Shown here: one piece after another, positions 1-6,697 of the stretch
How the letters are laid out: the number at the start of each line of letters is the position of its first letter
Position numbering within the stretch: the stretch's first letter is position 1
Assembly: GCA_026986655.1 (NCBI GenBank)
Contig: JALSOD010000226.1
Span: forward strand, 1-9,001
DNA length: 9,001 nt
Direction of reading: 5' to 3'
From: Caldifarciminota bacterium
Lineage (GTDB): Bacteria; Hydrothermota; Hydrothermia; B15-G9; WFZT01
The notes under the pieces: generated by a model
Databases searched by the model: none
Told to the model about the DNA's origin: nothing
Seen by the model: only the letters and a program-made list of their open reading frames with translations
Translations under genes and position numbers: made by a program

Positions 1-783
1 GACCTTTCCATACTTTATTAATTCCCCCGCAATCTTCATTGCAGTGTTTATTGGAATAGCAAATCCCATCCCCTCCGAGCCTCCGGATTTAGAGAAGATG
101 AAGGTATTTATACCGATAACCTCACCAAGTGCGTTAACAAGTGGACCTCCTGAATTTCCAGGGTTAATTGCGGCGTCTGTCTGAATCATATCACGATAAA
201 GTCGGTTCATCTCCTGAACTTTGATGGTTCTATGTACGGCGGAGATCACGCCGACCGTAACTGTAGGCTGAAGGTCTTCTAAGAGAAATCCAAGTGGATT
301 TCCAATTGCAATTGCCCACTCACCGATGTACAGGGTATCTGAGTTGCCAATCGGGGCAATCTCCAAATTTTTACCGTCTATTTTTACAACTGCAACGTCT
401 CTTTTTTCGTCAGCACCAATTAATTTTCCGTCAAACTGGCGACCGTCCGGTAGTGTTACCTTAATAATTTCTGCATTTTCGACCACATGCTGGTTGGTCA
501 GTATGTATCCACGTTTATCGAAAATTATACCCGATCCCAATGATTTTACTTCCTCTTTGAAATATTCAGGTGGGAAAAAGTCTTTCCAGAAATCGCCCCA
601 GAATGAATCAAAGAAGGGACTCGCTGCAACAACTCTGTGTGAGAGTACAGAAATTGATACAACCGCTGGACCGACTCTCTCGGCCGCTTTCACTATCGCA
701 GTCCTTCTCGTGTTTTCGATGGAATCAGCGGAAATAGTTCCGACATATACAAGAATTATGAGTGCAAGCGCTTTGATCTTCAT
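1..783 (-). CDS. HtrA/DegP-like periplasmic serine protease (3' end outside window)
   Basis: Reading the minus strand from the ATG at 783 gives 261 open codons that run off the left edge, so only the N-terminal part is present. Residues 1-19 look like a signal peptide ending in TISA, so the enzyme should act in the periplasm. The trypsin-like protease domain follows, with all three catalytic residues visible: His99 in TNQHVV, Asp129 in KRDVAVV and Ser211 in GNSGGPL. The aromatic-rich stretch at about 57-75 (FFDSFW, FFPPEY) matches the flexible LA-loop region of DegP-type proteases. The PDZ domains that normally follow would lie beyond position 1. The family degrades or refolds misfolded envelope proteins. 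The start is supported by GGAG (complement of 791-794) eight bases upstream. The gene begins 14 bases after the talC stop and is probably co-transcribed with it. DegP, DegQ and DegS cannot be told apart without the C-terminus. Confidence 0.93.
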   Translation of the reverse strand, partial: MKIKALALIILVYVGTISADSIENTRRTAIVKAAERVGPAVVSISVLSHRVVAASPFFDSFWGDFWKDFFPPEYFKEEVKSLGSGIIFDKRGYILTNQHVVENAEIIKVTLPDGRQFDGKLIGADEKRDVAVVKIDGKNLEIAPIGNSDTLYIGEWAIAIGNPLGFLLEDLQPTVTVGVISAVHRTIKVQEMNRLYRDMIQTDAAINPGNSGGPLVNALGEVIGINTFIFSKSGGSEGMGFAIPINTAMKIAGELIKYGKV

Positions 784-797
784 GAAGATTCTCCAGA

Positions 798-1454
798 TTA
801 TTTCATTCTATCTTTAACCTTTTCCCAATCGGCGAGGAATCTCTCAATTCCAATATCTGTAAGTGGGTGTTTTACCATCTGTTTGAAAACCTTTGGCGGA
901 ATTGTTGCAATGGGCGCCCCTATCAGGGCTGCCTCAACAACGTGCATTGGATGTCTAATAGAGGCAACTATAACTTCTGTATTTATATCTGGATAATTGT
1001 CAAAAATTTGTACAATCTGGGCGACAATCTCCATTCCATCATTGGAAATATCATCAAGTCTACCAACAAATGGAGAAATGTAATTGGCCCCTGCACGTGC
1101 TGCAAGAAGTGCCTGTGAGGGAGAAAAAACAAGTGTTACATTTGTTTTAATTCCCTCACTGGAAAGTGCTTTTACAGCTTTCAAACCCTCAATTCCAAAG
1201 GGAATTTTAATAACGATATTCTCATGTATTTTGGCGAGTTCTCTCGCTTCCTCTATCATGCCTTTATGGTCCTGGGAGACAACCTCGGCAGACACTGGCC
1301 CCTGAACAATCTCACAGATCTCTCTTAAAATATCATGTGGGTGGCCTACCTGTTTAGAGATGAGTGTTGGATTTGTTGTAGCTCCTTCTATTATGCCCCA
1401 GCTTGCGATCTCCCTTATCTCCTTTAAATCAGCTGTATCAATGAAAAGTTTCAT
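798..1454 (-). CDS. talC: Transaldolase, small TalC/FSA-family type
   Basis: This 218-residue protein has the usual length of the small transaldolase/fructose-6-phosphate aldolase family. Family landmarks are Asp6 in FIDTAD, TTNPT at 26-30, the Schiff-base lysine Lys83 in IKIP, SPFVGR at 127-132 and SIRHP at 165-169. Glu57 (SAEVVS) and Phe129 (SPFVGR) align with Gln59 and Tyr131 of E. coli FSA; the Glu/Phe pair is the transaldolase state. I therefore infer transfer of dihydroxyacetone units between sugar phosphates in the non-oxidative pentose phosphate pathway rather than F6P aldolase activity. A longer frame opens at 1502, but the ATG at 1454 is chosen because it begins exactly at the family's N-terminus (MKLFIDTAD) and has AGGAGG (complement of 1461-1466) seven bases upstream. 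It is the first gene of a leftward unit with the HtrA-like protease. The residue pair after IKIP is Phe-Gly, where relatives usually have a hydrophobic residue then Thr. Confidence 0.95.
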   Translation of the reverse strand: MKLFIDTADLKEIREIASWGIIEGATTNPTLISKQVGHPHDILREICEIVQGPVSAEVVSQDHKGMIEEARELAKIHENIVIKIPFGIEGLKAVKALSSEGIKTNVTLVFSPSQALLAARAGANYISPFVGRLDDISNDGMEIVAQIVQIFDNYPDINTEVIVASIRHPMHVVEAALIGAPIATIPPKVFKQMVKHPLTDIGIERFLADWEKVKDRMK

Positions 1455-1460
1455 ATCGAA

Positions 1461-1466
1461 CCTCCT
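1461..1466 (-). promoter_or_regulatory. Ribosome binding site of talC
   Basis: On the minus strand AGGAGG lies at 1466-1461, followed by six bases and the ATG at 1454. It fixes the talC start and argues against the longer reading that opens at 1502. Confidence 0.85.
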
Positions 1467-1490
1467 GTTGATGGATTTTGTTTGGTTTTT

Positions 1491-1520
1491 AGTATAATTC
1501 AAAGATAACGATTTTGTTAA
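1491..1520 (-). promoter_or_regulatory. Predicted sigma70-type promoter of talC
   Basis: On the minus strand a -35 box TTAACA (1520-1515) is followed by 18 bases and a -10 box TATACT (1496-1491), each matching the consensus at five of six positions. Transcription would start near 1484, giving a leader of about 30 bases that includes the talC Shine-Dalgarno. This is read from the sequence only; no start site is known. Confidence 0.6.
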
Positions 1521-1588
1521 AAATATTCCACATTTCGGGTTGTAATATAGATTTTTAACCTATATCGGTATGAATCAAACTACAAATC

Positions 1589-1617
1589 TTGTAATAGGAG
1601 TAGTGGAAGGGTATAAT
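1589..1617 (+). promoter_or_regulatory. Predicted promoter of the PAP2 gene, giving a leaderless mRNA
   Basis: TTGTAA (1589-1594), a 17-base spacer and a perfect TATAAT (1612-1617) form a good sigma70-type promoter. Only nine bases separate TATAAT from the ATG at 1627, so the expected start of transcription (about 1624-1627) leaves a leader of 0-3 bases. The purine-rich AGGAGTAGTGGAAGGG at 1596-1611 would lie in the spacer and not in the mRNA, so it should not act as a ribosome site. It also falls 15 or more bases from the ATG. Confidence 0.6.
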
Positions 1618-1626
1618 CTAAAAAGT

Positions 1627-2298
1627 ATGAACATCATACTGATATTAACCTTCCTGATTGGTCTTCCAACCTTTAAATCGGATCTTAGAAACATAGGAGA
1701 TGCGAAGCTTGCAAAGGAAGTCCTAATGGCTGGAGGATTTCCATTTATACTCAGTTTCTCTTTTGATAGAGGTATAGAAACCGAAATCCAGTCTTTTCAG
1801 TATAATGAAATCAGAAATTATTTCAATTTTACGAACGAGTTGGGTGGAAAGCTGGCAATCGGTAGTATAGCACTGGGCTATTTCATTAGTGTTGGGAGTG
1901 GAAACGAAAAACTTAAGGATTTTAGCTTGACTTCACTGGAGAGTATGGCCCTTGCAGGAGGGACAACCCTCATCATAAAAATACTTTTAGGTCGAGCAAG
2001 ACCATCAACTTTAAATTCTCCATATGAATTCAAGCCTATCAACTTCGATGATTCATATCAGGCACTACCATCGGGTCACACTACAATTGCCTTTGCATGG
2101 TTGACTGTTTTCGCAAATTATTACGGGTCAAATCCCATTCTAAGATATGGTGCCTATGCTCTTGCAACATCCGCCGCAATTGCGAGGGTTTATAAAAACA
2201 GGCACTGGTTTTCTGATTGTGTACTTGGCGCAATGATTGGTTATTATTTCGGTAAAAGACTATCGGATCTTCATTTAAAAGAAGGAGGAAAACTATGA
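1627..2298 (+). CDS. PAP2-family membrane-associated phosphatase
   Basis: The 223-residue protein carries the three PAP2 phosphatase motifs: Lys118-X6-Arg125-Pro126 (KILLGRARP), Pro148-Ser-Gly-His151, and Arg187-X5-His193-X3-Asp197 (ARVYKNRHWFSD, with Ala in place of the usual Ser before Arg). His193 would be the nucleophile and His151 the acid. The family removes phosphate from lipid phosphates such as phosphatidic acid or undecaprenyl pyrophosphate, or from soluble substrates. Residues 1-13 are a hydrophobic signal-like segment (MNIILILTFLIG), and further hydrophobic stretches lie around 75-90, 99-121, 152-165 and 196-208. The frame is also open from an ATG at 1570, but that start has no ribosome site and lies upstream of the predicted promoter, so 1627 is preferred. 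The stop overlaps the next start (ATGA), so this is probably the first gene of a unit with the phosphohexomutase and the GNAT acyltransferase. The substrate is not predictable; an envelope lipid carrier is a guess from context. Confidence 0.88.
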   Translation: MNIILILTFLIGLPTFKSDLRNIGDAKLAKEVLMAGGFPFILSFSFDRGIETEIQSFQYNEIRNYFNFTNELGGKLAIGSIALGYFISVGSGNEKLKDFSLTSLESMALAGGTTLIIKILLGRARPSTLNSPYEFKPINFDDSYQALPSGHTTIAFAWLTVFANYYGSNPILRYGAYALATSAAIARVYKNRHWFSDCVLGAMIGYYFGKRLSDLHLKEGGKL

Positions 2299-3671
2299 AG
2301 GCAAATCCTCAGATTTTCAGGATGTACGATATAAGAGGAATTGTTGGAACTGAGATTACCCCTGATTTTGCTTACCATCTTGGTAAGGGTTATGGGACAA
2401 TAATTAAAGAGTCTGGAGGAAGCAGACTATCGGTTGGTAACGACGTAAGAAAAACCTCTCCAGAATTGAAAGATGCACTTATTGATGGGTTAATTTCTGT
2501 TGGTATAGAGGTTCTCGACCTTGGAACAGTGCCGACACCAGTAATGTACTTTTCCACCTTTATCCTCCCGGTAGATGGAGGGATAGAGGTAACCGCATCA
2601 CATAACCCAAAAGAGTACAACGGATTTAAGCTAAATATTGGTAAAGAGAGCTTTTTTGGGGAAAATATCCAGAAATTAAGGGAAATTATTGAAAAGGAGA
2701 ACTATTTCAAGACACATGAAAAGGGGAAGAGAATACAACAGCCGATAATGTCAAATTACATTGAAACCCTCCTCAAGGACATAAAAATCGAGAGGGAGGT
2801 TCATATAGGCCTTGACACCGGAAACGGTATTGCTGGCCCGGTATTTGAAGAAATATTTGGAGAATTACCGGTGAAATACGTTGGACTATATCTCGATCCT
2901 GATGGAGATTTTCCAAACCATATACCCGACCCAACGGTTGTAAAATATATGAAGAACCTTATGGAGCTTGTTACCAGAGAAAAACTTGAACTGGGAATTG
3001 GAATAGATGGCGATGCGGATAGAATTGGTGCCATCGATGAAAATGGCAATATCATTTTTGGGGACAAACTCCTTGGACTCTTTGCAAAGTATGTACTCAA
3101 AGAGCATCCAGGAGCACCAATTGTCTTTGATGTTAAATGCTCACAGGGACTCGTCGAATTTATAGAAAAACATGGTGGAAAACCAATTATGTGGAAAACC
3201 GGGCACTCTTTATTGAAGGCTAAATTGAGAGAAGTCAACGCACCACTTGCCGGTGAAATGTCTGGTCATATTTTCTTTAACGATCGCTACTTCGGTTATG
3301 ATGACGCAATTTATGCAACGTTGAGACTACTTGAAATAATCTCGAAGGAGGACAAAACTCTCTCAGAACTGATTGCTGAGATACCGTTCTTCCATGGTAC
3401 TCCTGAGATTCGAGTTGGCTGCCCGGATGATAGAAAATTTGAGATAGTGAAAGAGCTCGTAGAGTACTTCAAAGAGCATTATCATGTGATTGATATCGAC
3501 GGAGCAAGGATTCAATTTGAGGATGGATTTGCCCTTGTCAGGGCGTCTAACACCCAGCCCGTGCTCGTTTTAAGGTTTGAGGCCCGGACTAAGGAAAAAC
3601 TGGAAGAGTACAAAAAAATCGTTTACAACAAATTAAAGGAATACAAAGAAATAGACCTTTCAAACTTTTAA
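2295..3671 (+). CDS. manB: Phosphomannomutase/phosphoglucomutase (alpha-D-phosphohexomutase)
   Basis: The 458-residue protein has the normal length of bacterial PMM/PGM enzymes of the AlgC/ManB type. All four active-site segments are intact: the phosphoserine loop TASHNP with Ser102, the metal site DGDADR (Asp238, Asp240, Asp242), the sugar-recognition loop GEMSGH (320-325) and the phosphate-binding loop RASNTQP (416-422). GEMSGH is typical of PMM/PGM, whereas GlmM usually has GEQSGH. It interconverts hexose 6-phosphate and 1-phosphate, supplying mannose-1-P or glucose-1-P for nucleotide sugars and surface glycans; it is cytoplasmic. The start overlaps the PAP2 stop by four bases, with GAAGGAGG just upstream (2281-2288), so translational coupling is likely. 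The GNAT acyltransferase follows after ten bases. Whether mannose or glucose phosphate is preferred cannot be judged from sequence. Confidence 0.95.
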   Translation: MKANPQIFRMYDIRGIVGTEITPDFAYHLGKGYGTIIKESGGSRLSVGNDVRKTSPELKDALIDGLISVGIEVLDLGTVPTPVMYFSTFILPVDGGIEVTASHNPKEYNGFKLNIGKESFFGENIQKLREIIEKENYFKTHEKGKRIQQPIMSNYIETLLKDIKIEREVHIGLDTGNGIAGPVFEEIFGELPVKYVGLYLDPDGDFPNHIPDPTVVKYMKNLMELVTREKLELGIGIDGDADRIGAIDENGNIIFGDKLLGLFAKYVLKEHPGAPIVFDVKCSQGLVEFIEKHGGKPIMWKTGHSLLKAKLREVNAPLAGEMSGHIFFNDRYFGYDDAIYATLRLLEIISKEDKTLSELIAEIPFFHGTPEIRVGCPDDRKFEIVKELVEYFKEHYHVIDIDGARIQFEDGFALVRASNTQPVLVLRFEARTKEKLEEYKKIVYNKLKEYKEIDLSNF

Positions 3672-3681
3672 GGGGGTTAAG

Positions 3682-4701
3682 ATGAGAGTAGAACTAATAC
3701 ACGACCCTGGAATGATCTGGGGGTTAAAGGATTCGTGGATGGAGATTTTGAGCGAAATTCCTGACAGACATCCTTTCCTTACACCTCACTGGATGGCTAT
3801 GTCATTTGAATACTTTGTCACAGACGAGAAATTGACAGTAGCACTTGTAAAAGATGAGTTCGGAAAGTTGACCGGAATTTTCCCTTTCATTCTCAGAAAC
3901 ACAGAGGAAGGAAAATCTCTGGGATTTACACCACACGCCTCATTAACACCGTATGTTGACCTGATAGTTTCACAAAAGATACGTAAAGAGGCACTCATAT
4001 CAGCATTAAGGCTCATAAAAGCCGAAGAAAATAATTTTTACATCAGTTTGAAAGGATTAAAGGAAACCTCACCATCCATCTGGACTCTTGAACAGGTTGT
4101 GGATGGTCTTGGAATGGAATCACGGAAAAGTGTGAGGAATGAAGCTTATTTCCTGGATCTACCAGAATCTATCGAGGAAGTCCTCTACAAAGGACACGGC
4201 AAAATCTCGAAAAAGATGCAGTCTGTCTACAAAAAGATGGAGCGTGGAGATTACAGAATAGAAATTTTTGAAAATATTGGAGACGTTGACGATCATTTTG
4301 GAAGTTTCTGGAGATTGGTTAGATTACTGGGAAATGACAGACTGGTTACACCCGGTAAAGAGGCATTCTTAAGAGAAGTATTTATGTTGTTTGCAAGAGA
4401 GGGCTGGATAAAACTTTTTATTGTGAGATCAGACGGATGGAGAATCGCCTCCGGTGCCGTCTTTGATTATGATGAAACTTATTATTTATACCTTCATGGA
4501 TATGATCCTGAGGCAGAAGAGGCAAAGCCACTTCATGCCCTCCTGCTGGCCATCATTTACGACGCTATCCAGAGTCGAAAGAAGAGACTTGAAGTCGTAG
4601 AAGAAAACGAACTGGTCAAGGGATTATCGAGTTTCAAAAAATTAAAAGTTTACAAATTCCTCGCTAAACAGAGGGAGCTTGTCAACGCTTCCGTTGATTA
4701 A
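3682..4701 (+). CDS. CelD/BioF2-type GNAT acyltransferase (FemAB-like fold)
   Basis: The 339-residue protein fits the Acetyltransf_6 (BioF2/CelD) group. The N-terminal part has the group's W...PFLTPHWM signature (19-38) followed by the strand pair VALVKDEFGKLTGIFPFIL (53-71). A basic linker at about 170-188 (GHGKISKKM, YKKMERGDY) precedes the C-terminal GNAT-like half, where FIVRSDGWRIASGAV and YYLYLHGYDPEAEE (246-280) form the expected strand-strand-YDP pattern. Relatives often have SPG after the YDP segment and a D-F-L-x-G-x-x-x-YK ending; here these are AKPLHALL (281-288) and LEVVEENELVKG (303-314), so the active region has diverged. Members transfer acyl or aminoacyl groups in exopolysaccharide, lipid or peptidoglycan biosynthesis. 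No signal peptide is seen, so it should be cytoplasmic. AGGGGG (3671-3676) supports the start. It is third in the PAP2-phosphohexomutase unit, which suggests work on an envelope glycan or lipid; the substrate is unknown. Confidence 0.75.
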   Translation: MRVELIHDPGMIWGLKDSWMEILSEIPDRHPFLTPHWMAMSFEYFVTDEKLTVALVKDEFGKLTGIFPFILRNTEEGKSLGFTPHASLTPYVDLIVSQKIRKEALISALRLIKAEENNFYISLKGLKETSPSIWTLEQVVDGLGMESRKSVRNEAYFLDLPESIEEVLYKGHGKISKKMQSVYKKMERGDYRIEIFENIGDVDDHFGSFWRLVRLLGNDRLVTPGKEAFLREVFMLFAREGWIKLFIVRSDGWRIASGAVFDYDETYYLYLHGYDPEAEEAKPLHALLLAIIYDAIQSRKKRLEVVEENELVKGLSSFKKLKVYKFLAKQRELVNASVD

Positions 4702-4718
4702 ACATACGAAGTAAAACT

Positions 4719-4746
4719 TTGTAAAATTTTAGTTTGATTGTATAAT
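4719..4746 (+). promoter_or_regulatory. Predicted promoter of the lipoprotein gene, giving a leaderless mRNA
   Basis: TTGTAA (4719-4724), a 16-base spacer and a perfect TATAAT (4741-4746) precede the ATG at 4756 by nine bases. This is the same -35 box, the same -10 box and the same -10-to-ATG distance as upstream of the PAP2 gene. The 54-base gap after the GNAT gene contains no Shine-Dalgarno match near the ATG. The expected transcript would begin at or within about three bases of the start codon. Confidence 0.6.
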
Positions 4747-4755
4747 AGAAAAGCC

Positions 4756-6696
4756 ATGAGAAAAATAATTTTGATTTTTTCAGTATTGGTTTTTCTGTCA
4801 TCCTGTATAAAAAAGCCAGGAGTTCCCACATGGTATTCAACGTATAACTTCCCCATTCTTCATGATACAATCAAAGCACTCGATATTATCAACGATACCG
4901 AGCACGTTGTTATAGGTCCCGATTCTTTAATAATGTTTAACGTAACCACAGATATAGATACGATCTGGCCATCAGAAAGTCTAACAATTGAAGACATTGA
5001 TACAACTATAAAAGCCGGGTTTGGAAGGCTCGTGGTTAGAGATATCTCTTCAGGAGGAGTTCGAATAAGCTGGGACAACTTCCCGTTACCTGATTCCATA
5101 CTGGATACAATTAGAAATCATCAGAATGATTCCATAAGGGTGTATCTCCCAACTATCCAGCCCAGTACAGTAACGGATACCACAGATACACTTACAAAAT
5201 TTGCCTGGGCAGGGATAAATTATGCGAGCATAACCATTCATTTCGAGAATAATTTCCCCATAACTATTTCCCCGTACAGAATCTGGATATATTCACTCGG
5301 TGATACAGGTGACACAACCCTGATTTTTAGAGGATCAATTGACTCTATTGGTCCTTACGATGTGATAGATACGACTCTAACCATTTCAAACGTTTACACG
5401 ACAAACGTCATAAGGCTTAAAGAGTACATGGGAGTTCCAGGAGGCGACAGTGTCTATGTCAGCTGGAGAAATAATTTCTTTGTAAATGTTACAATTGATT
5501 CCATTGTAGTGGATAGTGCCAGAGCCTTTTTCCCTGGATTTTCTGTTAATGACACTTTTAATATTGGTCTTAATTTCGATCAGGGATCCATTGATACAGT
5601 GAGGCTTCACTCTGGGAACATCGGTTTGAGTATATACAATCCGCTACCAATAGAAATGACCGTAAACTTCAGAAGTGATAACCTCTTATATTTAAACGGG
5701 ACTCCCTTTGATACCACCTTTCATATTCTCCCTGATACAACCAGTGAATTTAATATAAACCTTGCATGGAGGACTATAGCAGCGGGGGATTCAGGATTAA
5801 CCTTTATTGTTTCAACAAACATAGATTCTCAATGGATAGAAATACAAAATTATGATTCAGTGGAGGTGAATGCCTCAGTTAATAACGTTCTTGTGGATTA
5901 TGTTTCCGGGACTTTTGATTCTCTGGAAACTGATATTCCGGAAATAGATACGACACTTGATATTCCAGATACTCCCAGTGTCTATTTAGTTCATGTCTTT
6001 CTTACCGGTAATATTATACAAACTTTAAATTTTTCCCCACTTGTTACACTCTGGTTTGAAAATATAAATGATACAAATACAATTACTGACACAGTTAGAT
6101 TTTATCTCAATCCAGGGAGTCACAACCATCCATCAGAGACTCCTTTAAATCTTGACCTATCATGGGTTTTTGCGCGAGTACCACGAGAAATACGTATAGG
6201 AGGTAAGGTGCTCGTAGACGGAAGGGGCTCAACATACAGGGACGATTATGTAACAGGACGTGTAACTTTAACTGTCCCATTCACAGTTGTATTATTACCT
6301 GACACACTTGTAACTGACACTTCGATTGATTCAGTAGATGTTGACACTTCTATTATTGACAGATTTCAATCAGGTATTCTATCCATAAGATTGAGAAACA
6401 GAATTCCTGCCGGATTTAGTGGTCAATTAACAGTAACATCAGATGCAGGAGACACAATGAGAAAATTTTTCAGGATTCCTGCCGCTTCACATGATACAAA
6501 CGGATTCGCCACCTCGGAGATGGATACAACTCTAACATTTAACATAAGTCATGATGAAGCCATGATTTTTGCCGCAGACCAACAGAAATCCTGGATTGAT
6601 ATCTACATTCCTTACAGTGACACTGTCTCCTTAAGAGCTTCGGACTATATTAAGATAGATGTGTATGGACAACTGAAGATAAAAATGGGAGATTAA
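4756..6696 (+). CDS. Large Asp-Thr-rich surface or outer-membrane lipoprotein, function unknown
   Basis: The 646-residue protein starts MRKIILIFSVLVFLSSC: a short basic N-terminus, a hydrophobic core and a lipobox (LSSC) with Cys17, the only cysteine. It should therefore be exported and lipidated; Ile-Lys-Lys follows the Cys, so no Asp inner-membrane retention signal is present. The mature part has no other membrane segment. It alternates hydrophobic and hydroxyl residues in a beta-sandwich-like pattern, with about 25 Asp-Thr and 12 Asp-Ser dipeptides. Around 381-410 is a V.GTF.S....IPEIDTTLDIPDTP segment, and at 473-513 a PREIRIGGKVLV..RG...DDYVTGRVTL.VPF segment, resembling repeats in large lipoproteins of uncultivated diderm lineages. 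I do not recognise a named domain. The ATG at 4756 is chosen over an upstream TTG (4738) because it gives a proper signal peptide and sits nine bases after a TATAAT. The barrel-protein gene starts one base after its stop, so the two are co-transcribed and may act together at the outer membrane. Confidence 0.85.
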   Translation: MRKIILIFSVLVFLSSCIKKPGVPTWYSTYNFPILHDTIKALDIINDTEHVVIGPDSLIMFNVTTDIDTIWPSESLTIEDIDTTIKAGFGRLVVRDISSGGVRISWDNFPLPDSILDTIRNHQNDSIRVYLPTIQPSTVTDTTDTLTKFAWAGINYASITIHFENNFPITISPYRIWIYSLGDTGDTTLIFRGSIDSIGPYDVIDTTLTISNVYTTNVIRLKEYMGVPGGDSVYVSWRNNFFVNVTIDSIVVDSARAFFPGFSVNDTFNIGLNFDQGSIDTVRLHSGNIGLSIYNPLPIEMTVNFRSDNLLYLNGTPFDTTFHILPDTTSEFNINLAWRTIAAGDSGLTFIVSTNIDSQWIEIQNYDSVEVNASVNNVLVDYVSGTFDSLETDIPEIDTTLDIPDTPSVYLVHVFLTGNIIQTLNFSPLVTLWFENINDTNTITDTVRFYLNPGSHNHPSETPLNLDLSWVFARVPREIRIGGKVLVDGRGSTYRDDYVTGRVTLTVPFTVVLLPDTLVTDTSIDSVDVDTSIIDRFQSGILSIRLRNRIPAGFSGQLTVTSDAGDTMRKFFRIPAASHDTNGFATSEMDTTLTFNISHDEAMIFAADQQKSWIDIYIPYSDTVSLRASDYIKIDVYGQLKIKMGD

Positions 6697-6697
6697 A

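Noticed and set aside
326..817. Plus-strand open frame opposite the HtrA-like gene
   Set aside because: It is a shadow of the minus-strand protease frame, has no ribosome site and encodes no recognisable protein; the protease triad on the other strand is unambiguous.
1570..1626. N-terminal extension of the PAP2 protein from ATG 1570
   Set aside because: No Shine-Dalgarno, hydrophilic extension that would bury the signal-like segment, and it overlaps the predicted promoter. Not fully excluded.
2801..3238. Minus-strand open frame of 145 codons within the phosphohexomutase gene
   Set aside because: It lies wholly opposite a conserved gene covering the metal site, and its Ser/Pro-rich translation is typical of an antisense shadow.
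4711..4730. Near-perfect tandem repeat GTAAAACTTT / GTAAAATTTT
   Set aside because: Only two AT-rich copies; more likely promoter-region composition than a true repeat or operator.
4714..4735. Possible terminator after the GNAT gene (AAACT...AGTTT around AAAATTTT)
   Set aside because: The stem is five A/T-rich pairs with no GC core and overlaps the predicted -35 region, so it is too weak to call.
4682..4870. Minus-strand frame across the GNAT-lipoprotein gap
   Set aside because: It overlaps both real gene ends and the predicted promoter, lacks a ribosome site and resembles no known protein.
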